Below are positions 26,388 to 35,161 of a stretch of DNA of 64,000 nt, piece after piece. Location of the stretch: the NCBI GenBank assembly GCA_023408815.1, contig JAEYJO010000014.1, forward strand, positions 46,336 through 110,335, read 5' to 3'. A program made the translations under genes and the position numbers. How positions within the stretch are numbered: position 1 is the first letter of the stretch; each line of letters opens with the position of its first letter. The notes beneath the pieces were generated by a model. That model did not search any database and was not told the DNA's origin. It saw only the letters and a list, made by a program, of their open reading frames with translations. Source of the stretch: Bacillota bacterium. Its GTDB lineage: Bacteria; Bacillota; Clostridia; Lachnospirales; Lachnospiraceae.

Positions 26388-26678
26388 ATGACAAGCAAAC
26401 AAAGAAGCTATTTGAAAAGCCTTGCGAGCAATATCGACCCTATATTTCAAATCGGCAAGTCCAGCTTGACGCCGGAAGTAACGGATGCGGTGGCGGAAGC
26501 CTTCAATACGAGAGAGCTTATTAAGATCGCCGTATTGAAAAACTGCACGGATGAACCGAAGTCGCTTGCTGAGGTTCTTGCAGAACGTACCAAGTCTCAA
26601 GTGGTCCAGGTGATCGGCAAAAAAATCGTATTATATAAAGAAAGCAAAGAGCACAAAAAAATTATTCTGCCTTCATGA
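26388..26678 (+). CDS. yhbY: YhbY-type CRM-domain RNA-binding protein
   Basis: A 96-residue single CRM-domain protein. TSKQRSYLKSLASNIDPIFQIGKSSLT and the region after LIKIAVLKNC match YhbY, which associates with pre-50S particles. It is 18 bp behind obg in a ribosome biogenesis cluster. Confidence 0.93.
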   Translation: MTSKQRSYLKSLASNIDPIFQIGKSSLTPEVTDAVAEAFNTRELIKIAVLKNCTDEPKSLAEVLAERTKSQVVQVIGKKIVLYKESKEHKKIILPS

Positions 26679-26707
26679 CTTAACGTATGAGAGGAGATGC
26701 TGTTTTT

Positions 26708-27325
26708 ATGGAAAAGAGTACAAAAAAAATCGGAATCATGGGAGGCACCTTCAATCCTATCCATATAGGTCATCTGTTGCTTGCCGAAACGGCAAAGGAA
26801 GAGCTCGAACTTAACGAAGTACTCTTTATACCGAGCGGATGCTCTTATATGAAGGAGGAAACGGACGTCGCGGATAAGCGGATGCGCCTTGATATGACGA
26901 GGCTTGCCATTGAGGACAACCCCTTCTTTAGGTTGTCTGCTATGGAGGTGGAAAGGGAAGGAAATACTTACACCTATGAAACCCTCCTTCTATTACGGAA
27001 GGAGAAGCCGGATACCGAGTTTTATTTCATAGTGGGAGCGGACAGCCTGTTTCATATAGAAAACTGGAGGGAACCTCAGACCATTTTCGGAAGCTGCACG
27101 ATACTTGCGGCAATAAGAGATGATAAGGGCCGTCAGGAGCTTACGGAGCAAATCGAGTACCTGACGAAAAAATATGGCGCCTGCATCCTCCCTCTTCCGA
27201 TGAAAGAAATTCCCATTTCCTCTACTGATATTCGCAGCAGGAGGAAGGAAATGCGTTCTATCCGTTATCTGGTTCCTGATAAAGTGATTGCTTACATGGA
27301 TGAGAATCGTTTATACTGTAAATAA
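26708..27325 (+). CDS. nadD: Nicotinate-nucleotide adenylyltransferase NadD
   Basis: A 205-residue enzyme joining ATP and nicotinate mononucleotide in NAD synthesis. Start at ATG 26708, with GAGAGGAGA upstream; the in-frame ATG at 26687 lacks a ribosome site. The nucleotidyltransferase motif GGTFNPIHIGH and the ISSTDIR motif are intact. Confidence 0.95.
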   Translation: MEKSTKKIGIMGGTFNPIHIGHLLLAETAKEELELNEVLFIPSGCSYMKEETDVADKRMRLDMTRLAIEDNPFFRLSAMEVEREGNTYTYETLLLLRKEKPDTEFYFIVGADSLFHIENWREPQTIFGSCTILAAIRDDKGRQELTEQIEYLTKKYGACILPLPMKEIPISSTDIRSRRKEMRSIRYLVPDKVIAYMDENRLYCK

Positions 27326-27366
27326 AGCAGAGGAAAATCCACCTAAGACAATGGAGGTTGAAATGG

Positions 27367-27981
27367 ATGCGATTTAAGTCTTCCAATATAAAGAAAATTC
27401 GAAGAGCCATGGAAAGAACCTTGGACGATAAGCGCTTCGAGCACACCTTAGGAGTTGCCTATACGGCGGCGGCCTTAGCTATGCGCTACGACGCCGACAT
27501 AATAAAGGCACAGACGGCCGGAATGCTTCACGACTGTGCAAAATGCTTAAGCAATGAGAAAAGACTGTCTATATGCGAAAAGCATAATATCAGCGTAAAC
27601 GATATCGAGAGGAACAATCCTTTTTTACTGCATGCGAAGGTAGGAAGCTATATTGCTATGCAGAAATATAATATTCGCGATACGGATACGATAAACGCCA
27701 TTTTGAACCACACTACCGGACGGCCTGACATGTCTCTTTTGGAAAAAATTGTATATGTGTCCGATTATATCGAGCCGGGCAGAAAGCAGGCTCCTAACCT
27801 GTCGGAGATCAGGAGGCTGGCGTTTGTCGATTTGGACGAGGCGCTGCTTCGTATTTTGGGAGATACCCTCATTTATTTAAATACCATTGACGGAGAAATC
27901 GACCCGATGACACAGAAGACTTATGACTTTTATAAAAACCGGGCAGAAATGAATAAGAAGGAAGGAAATCTGAATGAATAA
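27367..27981 (+). CDS. yqeK: YqeK-family HD-domain hydrolase
   Basis: A 204-residue HD-domain phosphohydrolase. The ATG at 27367 is favoured by TGGAGG at a normal distance, over a TTG nine bases upstream. Metal-binding motifs are FEHTLGV, MLHDCAK and the later HAK and NHTTGR segments. YqeK hydrolyses diadenosine tetraphosphate symmetrically. Its place between nadD and rsfS is standard for Firmicutes. It overlaps rsfS by 8 bp. Confidence 0.92.
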   Translation: MRFKSSNIKKIRRAMERTLDDKRFEHTLGVAYTAAALAMRYDADIIKAQTAGMLHDCAKCLSNEKRLSICEKHNISVNDIERNNPFLLHAKVGSYIAMQKYNIRDTDTINAILNHTTGRPDMSLLEKIVYVSDYIEPGRKQAPNLSEIRRLAFVDLDEALLRILGDTLIYLNTIDGEIDPMTQKTYDFYKNRAEMNKKEGNLNE

Positions 27982-28339
27982 AGAAGAATCCAAGAAAATG
28001 ACAAAACTCGCCATCGAGGCGTTAGAAGATAAAAAAGCGGAGGATATCCGCGTCATCGATATCAGCGAGGTATCTATCATCGCCGATTATTTCATCATTG
28101 CGAGCGGTACAAACAGAAGCCAGATACAGGCGCTTTCTGACAACGTAGAGGAGAAGCTTGGCAGAGCAGGACTTAACCTTAAGCAAATAGAAGGATACGA
28201 TACCGCTAACTGGGTACTGCTTGACTTCGCCGACATTATCGTGCATGTTTTTGATAAGGAAAACCGCCTTTTTTATGATTTGGAGCGTATTTGGCGCGAC
28301 GGAAAGCAGATAAGCTTATCCGAGGTGACGGAAGTCTGA
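27974..28339 (+). CDS. rsfS: Ribosome silencing factor RsfS
   Basis: A 121-residue protein that binds L14 and blocks joining of the ribosomal subunits when nutrients are low. DISEVSIIADYFIIASGTNRSQIQAL and WVLLDFADIIVHVF are diagnostic of the DUF143 fold. It overlaps yqeK, so translation is probably coupled. Confidence 0.96.
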   Translation: MNKEESKKMTKLAIEALEDKKAEDIRVIDISEVSIIADYFIIASGTNRSQIQALSDNVEEKLGRAGLNLKQIEGYDTANWVLLDFADIIVHVFDKENRLFYDLERIWRDGKQISLSEVTEV

Positions 28340-28365
28340 GACCCCCTTGTAAGGATTAAGATACC

Positions 28366-29751
28366 ATGAAAAAATTTATTGGAGATAAAAAGTTCTACAT
28401 GATGGTACTGGCAGTTGCCGTACCTATTATGGTTCAGAACGGAATTACTAACTTTGTCAGTCTGTTGAATAATATTATGGTCGGGCGGATAGGGACGGAA
28501 CAAATGTCAGGAGTGGCAATTGTAAATCAGCTCATATTCGTATTCAATATCTGCATCTTCGGAGGTGTCTCTGGTGCAGGTATTTTTACGGCCCAATTTT
28601 TTGGGAAAGGCGACCATAAAGGAGTACAGGATACCTTCCGCATAAAAATATTAATCAGCATAGTAATAACAGCTGTCGGTCTTGTGATATTTTGGCTGTA
28701 TGGCGAGCGCTTAATCGGTCTTTATCTAAACGGTGACAACGACACTGAGGCCGTTGCGGCGACTCTTATGTATGCCAAAAAATATTTACGCATTATGATG
28801 CTTGAAATGTTACCTTTTGCTTTTGTCCAGGCATATGCCGCTACCCTGCGAGAGACAGGAGAGACGGTTACACCTATGAAGGCAGGTGTTGCCGCGGTAC
28901 TCGTTAACCTTATTTTAAATTATGTGTTAATTTACGGTAAGTTCGGAGTGCCTGCTCTTAGTGTAGAGGGAGCAGCAATCGCGACTACCATTGCCCGCTT
29001 TGTGGAACTGGGAATTATTGCGGGCTGGACCTATCGACATAGGGAAATACACCATTTTATTGTGGGAGCATATCGAAGCTTCCGTATACCTTTGCAGCTT
29101 ATCGGAAAAGTGGCTATATTAGGAACGCCTCTTATGGTCAACGAGATTCTCTGGGCCAGCGGCCAGGCAATGCTTACTCAATGCTATTCGGTACGGGGAC
29201 TTTCCGTGGTAGCGGCATTTAATATCTCTTCTACCATATCCAATGTGTTCAATGTGGTATTCATTGCCATGGGAAGTTCTGTAGGTATTATTGTCGGACA
29301 GCTGCTGGGGGCCGGCAAGATGGAAGAAGCGAAGGATACGGACAGAAAACTCATATTTTTTTCCGTAGTAAGCTGTGTGGGAATCGGTTTGCTCATGTCC
29401 CTTTTTGCACCGTTTTTCCCTATGATTTACAATACAACGACGGAAATACGCCAGCTTGCTACCCGGTTTATCGTTGTTGCATCCTTATGTATGCCCTTAT
29501 ACGCCTTTATGCATGCCACATATTTCACCCTGCGTTCCGGAGGAAAAACATGGATTACTTTCTTTTTTGACAGCGTGTATGTATGGGTAGTTAATATCCC
29601 TCTGGCTTTTGTGTTGACAAGGTATACCGGTCTGTATATCATAACGTTGTATCTTATCTGTCAGCTCATAGATATTATCAAGTGTATCATTGGCTTTGTT
29701 CTCGTTAAAAAGGGCGTCTGGATGCAGAAGATAATTGAAGTTGAAAAATAA
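28366..29751 (+). CDS. MATE-family multidrug/toxin efflux protein
   Basis: A 461-residue membrane protein with about twelve helices in two MatE halves. VPIMVQNGITNFVSLLNNIMVGRIG is typical of the first helix pair, and LIGKVAILGTPLMVNEILW begins the second half. It exports cationic compounds by Na+ or H+ antiport; the substrate is unknown. It is 26 bp behind rsfS and ends in a good terminator, so it may be the last gene of that transcript. Confidence 0.92.
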   Translation: MKKFIGDKKFYMMVLAVAVPIMVQNGITNFVSLLNNIMVGRIGTEQMSGVAIVNQLIFVFNICIFGGVSGAGIFTAQFFGKGDHKGVQDTFRIKILISIVITAVGLVIFWLYGERLIGLYLNGDNDTEAVAATLMYAKKYLRIMMLEMLPFAFVQAYAATLRETGETVTPMKAGVAAVLVNLILNYVLIYGKFGVPALSVEGAAIATTIARFVELGIIAGWTYRHREIHHFIVGAYRSFRIPLQLIGKVAILGTPLMVNEILWASGQAMLTQCYSVRGLSVVAAFNISSTISNVFNVVFIAMGSSVGIIVGQLLGAGKMEEAKDTDRKLIFFSVVSCVGIGLLMSLFAPFFPMIYNTTTEIRQLATRFIVVASLCMPLYAFMHATYFTLRSGGKTWITFFFDSVYVWVVNIPLAFVLTRYTGLYIITLYLICQLIDIIKCIIGFVLVKKGVWMQKIIEVEK

Positions 29752-29769
29752 AGTTCCTAATATGTAAAG

Positions 29770-29802
29770 CGGTGCTTCCTAAAAAAGAAGCGCCGTTTTT
29801 TC
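29770..29802 (+). terminator. Terminator after the MATE gene
   Basis: CGGTGCTTC and GAAGCGCCG pair around a short A-rich loop (one T-G pair), followed by six T. Confidence 0.85.
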
Positions 29803-29842
29803 TTAACATAAGAACGATTCACAAGGCGTGTTTCTCCTATGT

Positions 29843-29880
29843 TAAAATCAGAAAAGTCCGCATTCGCACACTTTTTCTGA
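29843..29880 (-). terminator. Terminator of the DUF378 gene
   Basis: On the - strand TCAGAAAAAGT and ACTTTTCTGA pair, followed by TTTTAAC, immediately after the stop codon. Confidence 0.6.
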
Positions 29881-29881
29881 G

Positions 29882-30094
29882 TTAATCTCTCCTTGTCCCT
29901 CCGACATACATATAAAAGGTAATGAGATATAAACCACAGATTCCGACCAAAGCATATATGATTCTTGATATCCAAGACATACTGCCGAATATAAGGGCTA
30001 CCAAATCGAAATTGAAAAAACCGATGAGCCCCCAGTTGATCGCTCCTATAATAACAATAGTCAAAGCGATGCAATCTAGTACTTTATTATTCAT
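29882..30094 (-). CDS. DUF378 small membrane protein
   Basis: A 70-residue protein with two helices (about 7-27 and 42-62). The motif DCIALTIVIIGAINWGLIG followed by FNFDLVALIFG and a second helix is the DUF378 (YuzA-like) pattern. The ATG at 30094 is chosen because TGGAGG lies nine bases upstream. Function is unknown. It is transcribed alone, divergent from livJ. Confidence 0.85.
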   Translation of the reverse strand: MNNKVLDCIALTIVIIGAINWGLIGFFNFDLVALIFGSMSWISRIIYALVGICGLYLITFYMYVGGTRRD

Positions 30095-30221
30095 GATGAG
30101 ACCTCCATTCAAGAATTTTTTTGTATCGGTTTTATTTTCCCCATTCCCTTTACTTTTATGTATATTAATGCAAACTTTTCCGCGTATTTTGTTTAATTTA
30201 CATAAAATGTATAAAATAACA

Positions 30222-30250
30222 TTGACAAAAATTTTTATTCAGAGTAAGAT
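30222..30250 (+). promoter_or_regulatory. Promoter of livJ
   Basis: Perfect TTGACA at 30222-30227, 17-bp spacer, TAAGAT at 30245-30250. The remaining stretch towards the DUF378 gene is AT-rich and shows nothing else. Confidence 0.75.
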
Positions 30251-30265
30251 TATTCGAAAATGATA

Positions 30266-30279
30266 GTATACTAGTATAC
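30266..30279. promoter_or_regulatory. 14-bp palindrome downstream of the livJ promoter
   Basis: GTATACTAGTATAC is a perfect palindrome about 10 bp past the expected transcription start. It is a candidate repressor site; the regulator is not known. Confidence 0.45.
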
Positions 30280-30310
30280 ATTAAAAAAATATTTTTGAGG
30301 AGGAAAAAAT

Positions 30311-31525
30311 ATGAAAAGGTTTATGAGTATTGCAATGGCATCGGCTATGGTTATGACTTTGTTTGCCGGCTGTGGAAGTACGGCATCGGAAGGCACAGAT
30401 GCTGCGGATACGGATACGACAGCGGCTGAGAGCACGGAAGCGGCAGGAGAGAGCGCTGCAGGCGGCGTATTTAAAATCGGCGGAATCGGACCTACTACCG
30501 GAGGAGCTGCGGTATACGGTACGGCCGTACAGAATGCGGCTCAGCTCGCAGTGGATGAAATAAATGCTGCCGGAGGTATAGGCGGCTATCAGATAGAATT
30601 CAAGTTCGAGGACGATGAGAATGATCCTGAGAAATCTGTAAACGCATATAATACACTGAAAGACTGGAATATGCAGATACTTATGGGAACGGTTACCAGC
30701 GGATGCTGCGTTGCTGTCGTTGAAAAGACCTCAGCTGACAATATGTTCCAGTTAACTCCTTCCGGATCTTCAATAGAAGCGATCAAGTATGACAATGCAT
30801 TCCGCGTATGCTTCTCCGACCCGAATCAGGGTATGGCTTCCGCTAAATATATCGGCGAGAATGCAGTAGCGACAAAGGTCGCAGTTATCTATGACAGCTC
30901 CGATATCTATTCTTCTGGAATTTATCAGAAATTCGTGTCAGAAGCAGCAAGTCAGTCTTTTGAAATAGTTTCCGCAGAAGCTTTCACAGCGGACAGCAAG
31001 ACCGATTTCTCCGTACAGCTTCAGAAAGCCAAGGACAGCGGAGCAGAGCTTGTATTCCTGCCCATATATTATACAGAAGCATCCTTAATTCTTTCTCAGG
31101 CTGCCACAATGAATTATGCACCTACTTTCTTCGGCTGCGACGGCTTGGACGGCATCCTCGATGTTGAAAACTTCGATACTTCTCTGGCTGAGGGCGTTAT
31201 GCTCCTTACACCTTTTGCTGCAGATGCAGAGGATGAGCTGACACAGAATTTCGTAGCAGCTTTCAAAGAAAAATTCGGGGATACCCCGAACCAGTTTGCT
31301 GCAGATGCTTATGATGCAATTTATGCAATCAAGGCAGCGGCAGAAAAAGCAGGGCTTACTCCCGATATGGATGCGTCTGCAATATGCGACGCTATGAAAA
31401 CGGCAATGACTCAGATTACTCTGGACGGTCTCACCGGCGTAGGCATGACATGGGATGCTTCCGGCGAGCCGAACAAGGCTCCCAAGGCTGTTAAGATTGA
31501 AAACGGCGTATACGTAGCGATGTAA
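30311..31525 (+). CDS. livJ: Branched-chain amino acid ABC transporter, substrate-binding lipoprotein
   Basis: A 404-residue secreted lipoprotein. Signal peptide with lipobox LFAGC (Cys about residue 21), then an Asp/Thr/Glu-rich linker of about 30 residues, then a type I periplasmic-binding fold (FKIGGIGPTTGGAAVYG, AVDEINAAGGIGG). It captures Leu, Ile, Val or related compounds outside the cell and hands them to LivHM. GAGGAGG precedes the ATG. A strong terminator follows, so it can be made in excess over the membrane parts. Confidence 0.93.
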   Translation: MKRFMSIAMASAMVMTLFAGCGSTASEGTDAADTDTTAAESTEAAGESAAGGVFKIGGIGPTTGGAAVYGTAVQNAAQLAVDEINAAGGIGGYQIEFKFEDDENDPEKSVNAYNTLKDWNMQILMGTVTSGCCVAVVEKTSADNMFQLTPSGSSIEAIKYDNAFRVCFSDPNQGMASAKYIGENAVATKVAVIYDSSDIYSSGIYQKFVSEAASQSFEIVSAEAFTADSKTDFSVQLQKAKDSGAELVFLPIYYTEASLILSQAATMNYAPTFFGCDGLDGILDVENFDTSLAEGVMLLTPFAADAEDELTQNFVAAFKEKFGDTPNQFAADAYDAIYAIKAAAEKAGLTPDMDASAICDAMKTAMTQITLDGLTGVGMTWDASGEPNKAPKAVKIENGVYVAM

Positions 31526-31542
31526 TAATGAAGTAGCCAAAG

Positions 31543-31595
31543 AGGGATACTATAAAGCGCAGCTAATGCGCTTTAGTATCCCTTTGTTTTTGTTT
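31543..31595 (+). terminator. Terminator between livJ and livH
   Basis: A long stem of about 18 bp (AGGGATACT...AGTATCCCT outer arms, TAAAGCGCA / TGCGCTTTA inner arms with one bulge) followed by TTGTTTTTG. Confidence 0.88.
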
Positions 31596-31602
31596 CATTT
31601 CC

Positions 31603-31631
31603 TTGCGCGCATGGACGATTAATGTTATAAT
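31603..31631 (+). promoter_or_regulatory. Promoter of livHMGF
   Basis: TTGCGC at 31603-31608 and TATAAT at 31626-31631, 17 bp apart, directly after the livJ terminator. Confidence 0.65.
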
Positions 31632-31671
31632 CTAATCTCACGGTGTATAAAAATACGAAGAGGTGTTTCTT

Positions 31672-32556
31672 ATGAGTTTTATATCTTATTTAATCAACGG
31701 CATCAGTCTCGGCAGTGTATATGCGATTATTGCGCTTGGCTATACGATGGTTTACGGCATTGCAAAGATGCTTAATTTTGCCCATGGCGATGTAATTATG
31801 GTGGGGGCTTTTACCGTATTTACCATAGTAAGTACCCTTAGCCTGCCGCCCGCTCTCGGCTTAGCAATTGCAATTATCGTTTGTACCGTATTCGGTATAA
31901 CGATTGAACGGGTTGCATATAAACCGCTTCGTAATGCAGCTTCTCCCTTGGCTGTTCTGATTACAGCTATCGGCGTCAGCTACCTGCTCCAGAACTTGGC
32001 ATTGATCATTTTCGGAGCCAATACTAAATCTTTTACTTCTATAGTTACTATCAGCCCGCTGAAATTAGCGGATGGCAATATGGTGATTTCAGGAGAAACA
32101 ATTGTGACCATTGTGGTAGGAATCGTAGTTATGATTTTGCTTACCTTATTTATAAATAAGACGAAAGCGGGACAAGCGATGTTAGCCGTATCCGAAGATA
32201 AAGGTGCAGCATCTCTAATGGGTATCAATGTGAACAAGACGATAGCGCTTACTTTCGCCATCGGTTCCGCATTAGCCGCTGTAGCGGGTGTTCTCTTATG
32301 CTCCGCATATCCGTCCCTGACGCCCTATACAGGGGCAATGCCCGGTATTAAAGCATTTGTTGCCGCAGTATTCGGAGGAATCGGCTCCGTTCCCGGCGCT
32401 ATGATCGGCGGTATTTTATTGGGTATTATCGAGATTTTGGGAAAGGCCTATATTTCCTCCCAAATGGCGGACGCTATTGTTTTTGCAGTATTGATCATCG
32501 TCCTTCTCGTAAAGCCTACCGGTATTTTAGGAAAGAAAATACAGGAGAAAGTGTAA
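31672..32556 (+). CDS. livH: Branched-chain amino acid ABC permease LivH
   Basis: A 294-residue membrane subunit with about eight helices. The ATG at 31672 is preferred over the GTG at 31663 because GAAGAGGTG sits before it. YLINGISLGSVYAIIALGYTMVYG and NFAHGDVIMVGAF are diagnostic of the LivH family. It pairs with LivM to form the channel. Confidence 0.95.
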   Translation: MSFISYLINGISLGSVYAIIALGYTMVYGIAKMLNFAHGDVIMVGAFTVFTIVSTLSLPPALGLAIAIIVCTVFGITIERVAYKPLRNAASPLAVLITAIGVSYLLQNLALIIFGANTKSFTSIVTISPLKLADGNMVISGETIVTIVVGIVVMILLTLFINKTKAGQAMLAVSEDKGAASLMGINVNKTIALTFAIGSALAAVAGVLLCSAYPSLTPYTGAMPGIKAFVAAVFGGIGSVPGAMIGGILLGIIEILGKAYISSQMADAIVFAVLIIVLLVKPTGILGKKIQEKV

Positions 32557-32565
32557 GGAGCTGCC

Positions 32566-33657
32566 ATGAATAAAATATCCAGGATATTTCCAAAAAAACT
32601 AAACAAAATAACAAAAAATAACCTTATCACTTATGCAATAGTACTGGTGTTATATATTGCAGTTCAGCTATTATTAGCTACCGGCAATATATCCAGCCTG
32701 ATGGAGGGCCTTTTGGTTCCGCTATGCATCTATGTAATGTTAGCCATATCCCTTAATTTAACCGTAGGTATTTTAGGCGAACTTAGCCTGGGACATGCCG
32801 GATTCATGTGCGTAGGTGCATTTGCCGGTGCATTTTTCTCGAAGTGTGTGGACGGCTCTATGCCGGACGGGGTGCGTTTCATCATCGCTCTTCTTATCGG
32901 GGCTGTTTTGGCAGGTATCTTCGGCATCTTAATCGGAATCCCGGTACTTAGGCTGAAGGGCGACTATCTGGCTATCGTTACGTTAGCCTTCGGTGAAATC
33001 ATTAAGAACCTTGTAAATGTTATGTATATAGGAAGAGATAAGAATGGCTTTCATTTTTCCATGAAGGATTTTCTTTCCCTGAATATGGACGCAGAAGGAG
33101 AGATCATCGTAAACGGTGCGCAAGGCATTACCGGAACTCCCCACGATGCCAGCTTTACCGTGGGAGTTCTTCTGATATTCTTATCTTTGGTTATCATATT
33201 AAATCTGATTCATTCGAGAGACGGACGGGCAATCATGTCCATCCGTGACAACCGCATTGCTGCCGAATCCATCGGAATCAATATTACCAAATATAAATTG
33301 ATGGCGTTCTCCATATCCGCGGCTATCGCAGGCGTTGCAGGGGTATTGTATGCCCACAATTTATCTACACTTACCGCACTTCCTAAGAATTTCGGCTACA
33401 ATATGTCTATTATGATTCTTGTGTTCGTAGTGCTTGGCGGCATCGGGAACATCAGAGGCTCTATCATTTCGGCAATCGTACTCACCTTATTGCCGGAGCT
33501 TTTAAGAGGCTTAAGCGATTATCGAATGCTCATTTACGCGATTGTATTGATTGCTATGATGTTATTTAACTGGAGTCCGAAAGCGATTGAATGGAAAGAA
33601 CGCATGAAGGAGAAATACTTCCCTAAGAGACTTTCCAAAGAAAAGGAGGTTAAATAG
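32566..33657 (+). CDS. livM: Branched-chain amino acid ABC permease LivM
   Basis: A 363-residue membrane subunit with a short basic N-terminus. Diagnostic segments are LSLGHAGFMCVGAF, IPVLRLKGDYLAIVTLAFGE and IRDNRIAAESIGIN. It lies 9 bp behind livH and 2 bp ahead of livG. Confidence 0.95.
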   Translation: MNKISRIFPKKLNKITKNNLITYAIVLVLYIAVQLLLATGNISSLMEGLLVPLCIYVMLAISLNLTVGILGELSLGHAGFMCVGAFAGAFFSKCVDGSMPDGVRFIIALLIGAVLAGIFGILIGIPVLRLKGDYLAIVTLAFGEIIKNLVNVMYIGRDKNGFHFSMKDFLSLNMDAEGEIIVNGAQGITGTPHDASFTVGVLLIFLSLVIILNLIHSRDGRAIMSIRDNRIAAESIGINITKYKLMAFSISAAIAGVAGVLYAHNLSTLTALPKNFGYNMSIMILVFVVLGGIGNIRGSIISAIVLTLLPELLRGLSDYRMLIYAIVLIAMMLFNWSPKAIEWKERMKEKYFPKRLSKEKEVK

Positions 33658-33659
33658 CC

Positions 33660-34418
33660 ATGGCATTACTGGAAATAAAAAATTTAACCATTTCTTTTGG
33701 CGGACTGAGAGCGGTGGACGATTTTAATATCGAAGTAAAGGAAGGGCAGTTATATGGCCTTATCGGGCCTAACGGCGCCGGAAAAACTACAGTATTCAAT
33801 CTCCTGACAGGAGTATATAAGCCCAACGAAGGAATTATCAAATTGGATGGTAAAGATATCACAGGTTTAAGGACCATGGATATCAATAAGGCCGGCATTG
33901 CCAGAACATTTCAAAATATCCGGCTTTTTAAGGCGTTATCGGTATTGGATAACGTGAAAGCAGGACTTCATAACAATTATCATTATTCGGCAATAGAGGG
34001 AATTCTCAGGCTTCCTTCCTATTTCAGGGTGGAAAAGGAGATGAACGAGCGGGCTATGGAACTTTTGAAGGTCTTTGACCTGGACAAAGAAGCCGATTAT
34101 CTGGCTTCAAATCTTCCTTACGGAAAGCAGCGCAAATTGGAAATTGCCAGAGCGCTGGCAACGAATCCCAAGCTATTGCTTCTCGATGAGCCTGCGGCAG
34201 GTATGAACCCGAACGAAACCGGAGAGTTAATGGACACAATTCGTTTTGTAAGAGACGAATTCAAAATGACCATTTTATTGATAGAGCACGACATGAAATT
34301 AGTTTCCGGTATTTGTGAAGAGCTTACGGTGCTCAATTTCGGCCGCGTTCTTACACAAGGTAAAACAGGAACAGTGCTCAACGATCCTCAGGTAATTACA
34401 GCATATCTTGGAGAATAG
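33660..34418 (+). CDS. livG: Branched-chain amino acid ABC ATPase LivG
   Basis: A 252-residue ATP-binding subunit. Walker A is GPNGAGKTT, and LLLLDEPAAGMNPNE holds Walker B. The signature is the LivG variant, LPYGKQRKLEIARAL. KAGIARTFQNIRLF is the family-specific Q-loop region. Confidence 0.96.
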   Translation: MALLEIKNLTISFGGLRAVDDFNIEVKEGQLYGLIGPNGAGKTTVFNLLTGVYKPNEGIIKLDGKDITGLRTMDINKAGIARTFQNIRLFKALSVLDNVKAGLHNNYHYSAIEGILRLPSYFRVEKEMNERAMELLKVFDLDKEADYLASNLPYGKQRKLEIARALATNPKLLLLDEPAAGMNPNETGELMDTIRFVRDEFKMTILLIEHDMKLVSGICEELTVLNFGRVLTQGKTGTVLNDPQVITAYLGE

Positions 34419-34432
34419 GAGGAGATAGTAAA

Positions 34433-35146
34433 ATGGCAATGCTTGAAATCAGGGATTTGGAAGTGTATTATGGCGTAATTCAGGCCATCAGAGGTATTTC
34501 CTTCGACGTAAACGAGGGCGAGGTCATTGCTCTGATCGGCGCCAACGGTGCGGGCAAGACGACCATCCTCCATACGATAACCGGGTTGCTTTCTCCAAAA
34601 GCAGGAAGCATCACCTTTGAAGGGCAGGATATAAGGAAGGTTCCCGGATATAAAATCGTATCTATGGGAATGGCCCATGTGCCCGAAGGAAGACGAGTTT
34701 TTTCAGAGCTTACAGTGCTGCAGAATCTGAAAATGGGAGCGTATACGCGTAAAGATAAAAACGAAATCGAAGAAACATTAAAAGCTGTTTATAAAAGGTT
34801 TCCCCGCTTAGAAGAACGTCAGAATCAGGTTTCCGGTACACTCAGCGGAGGAGAGCAGCAGATGCTGGCCATGGGAAGGGCTCTTATGTCGCATCCCAAA
34901 ATTATTCTTATGGATGAACCTTCCATGGGCCTGTCGCCCATCTTTGTGAATGAGATTTTCGATATTATCAGAGAGGTAAGCGAGGGCGGTACAACGGTTC
35001 TTTTGGTGGAGCAGAATGCGAAGAAGGCGCTTTCCATTGCGGATCGTGCTTATGTGCTCGAAACGGGTAATATCGTGCTGGAGGGAAAAGCAAGCAATCT
35101 TTTAAACGATCATTCCATTAAAAAGGCTTATCTTGGCGAAGCGTAA
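34433..35146 (+). CDS. livF: Branched-chain amino acid ABC ATPase LivF
   Basis: A 237-residue ATP-binding subunit and partner of LivG. Walker A is GANGAGKTT, signature LSGGEQQMLAMGRAL, Walker B ILMDEPSMGLSP. MAHVPEGRRVFSELTVLQNL is typical of LivF. It is 14 bp behind livG and 15 bp ahead of the cytidylate-kinase-like gene. Confidence 0.96.
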   Translation: MAMLEIRDLEVYYGVIQAIRGISFDVNEGEVIALIGANGAGKTTILHTITGLLSPKAGSITFEGQDIRKVPGYKIVSMGMAHVPEGRRVFSELTVLQNLKMGAYTRKDKNEIEETLKAVYKRFPRLEERQNQVSGTLSGGEQQMLAMGRALMSHPKIILMDEPSMGLSPIFVNEIFDIIREVSEGGTTVLLVEQNAKKALSIADRAYVLETGNIVLEGKASNLLNDHSIKKAYLGEA

Positions 35147-35161
35147 ATTAGGAGGCAGGCT

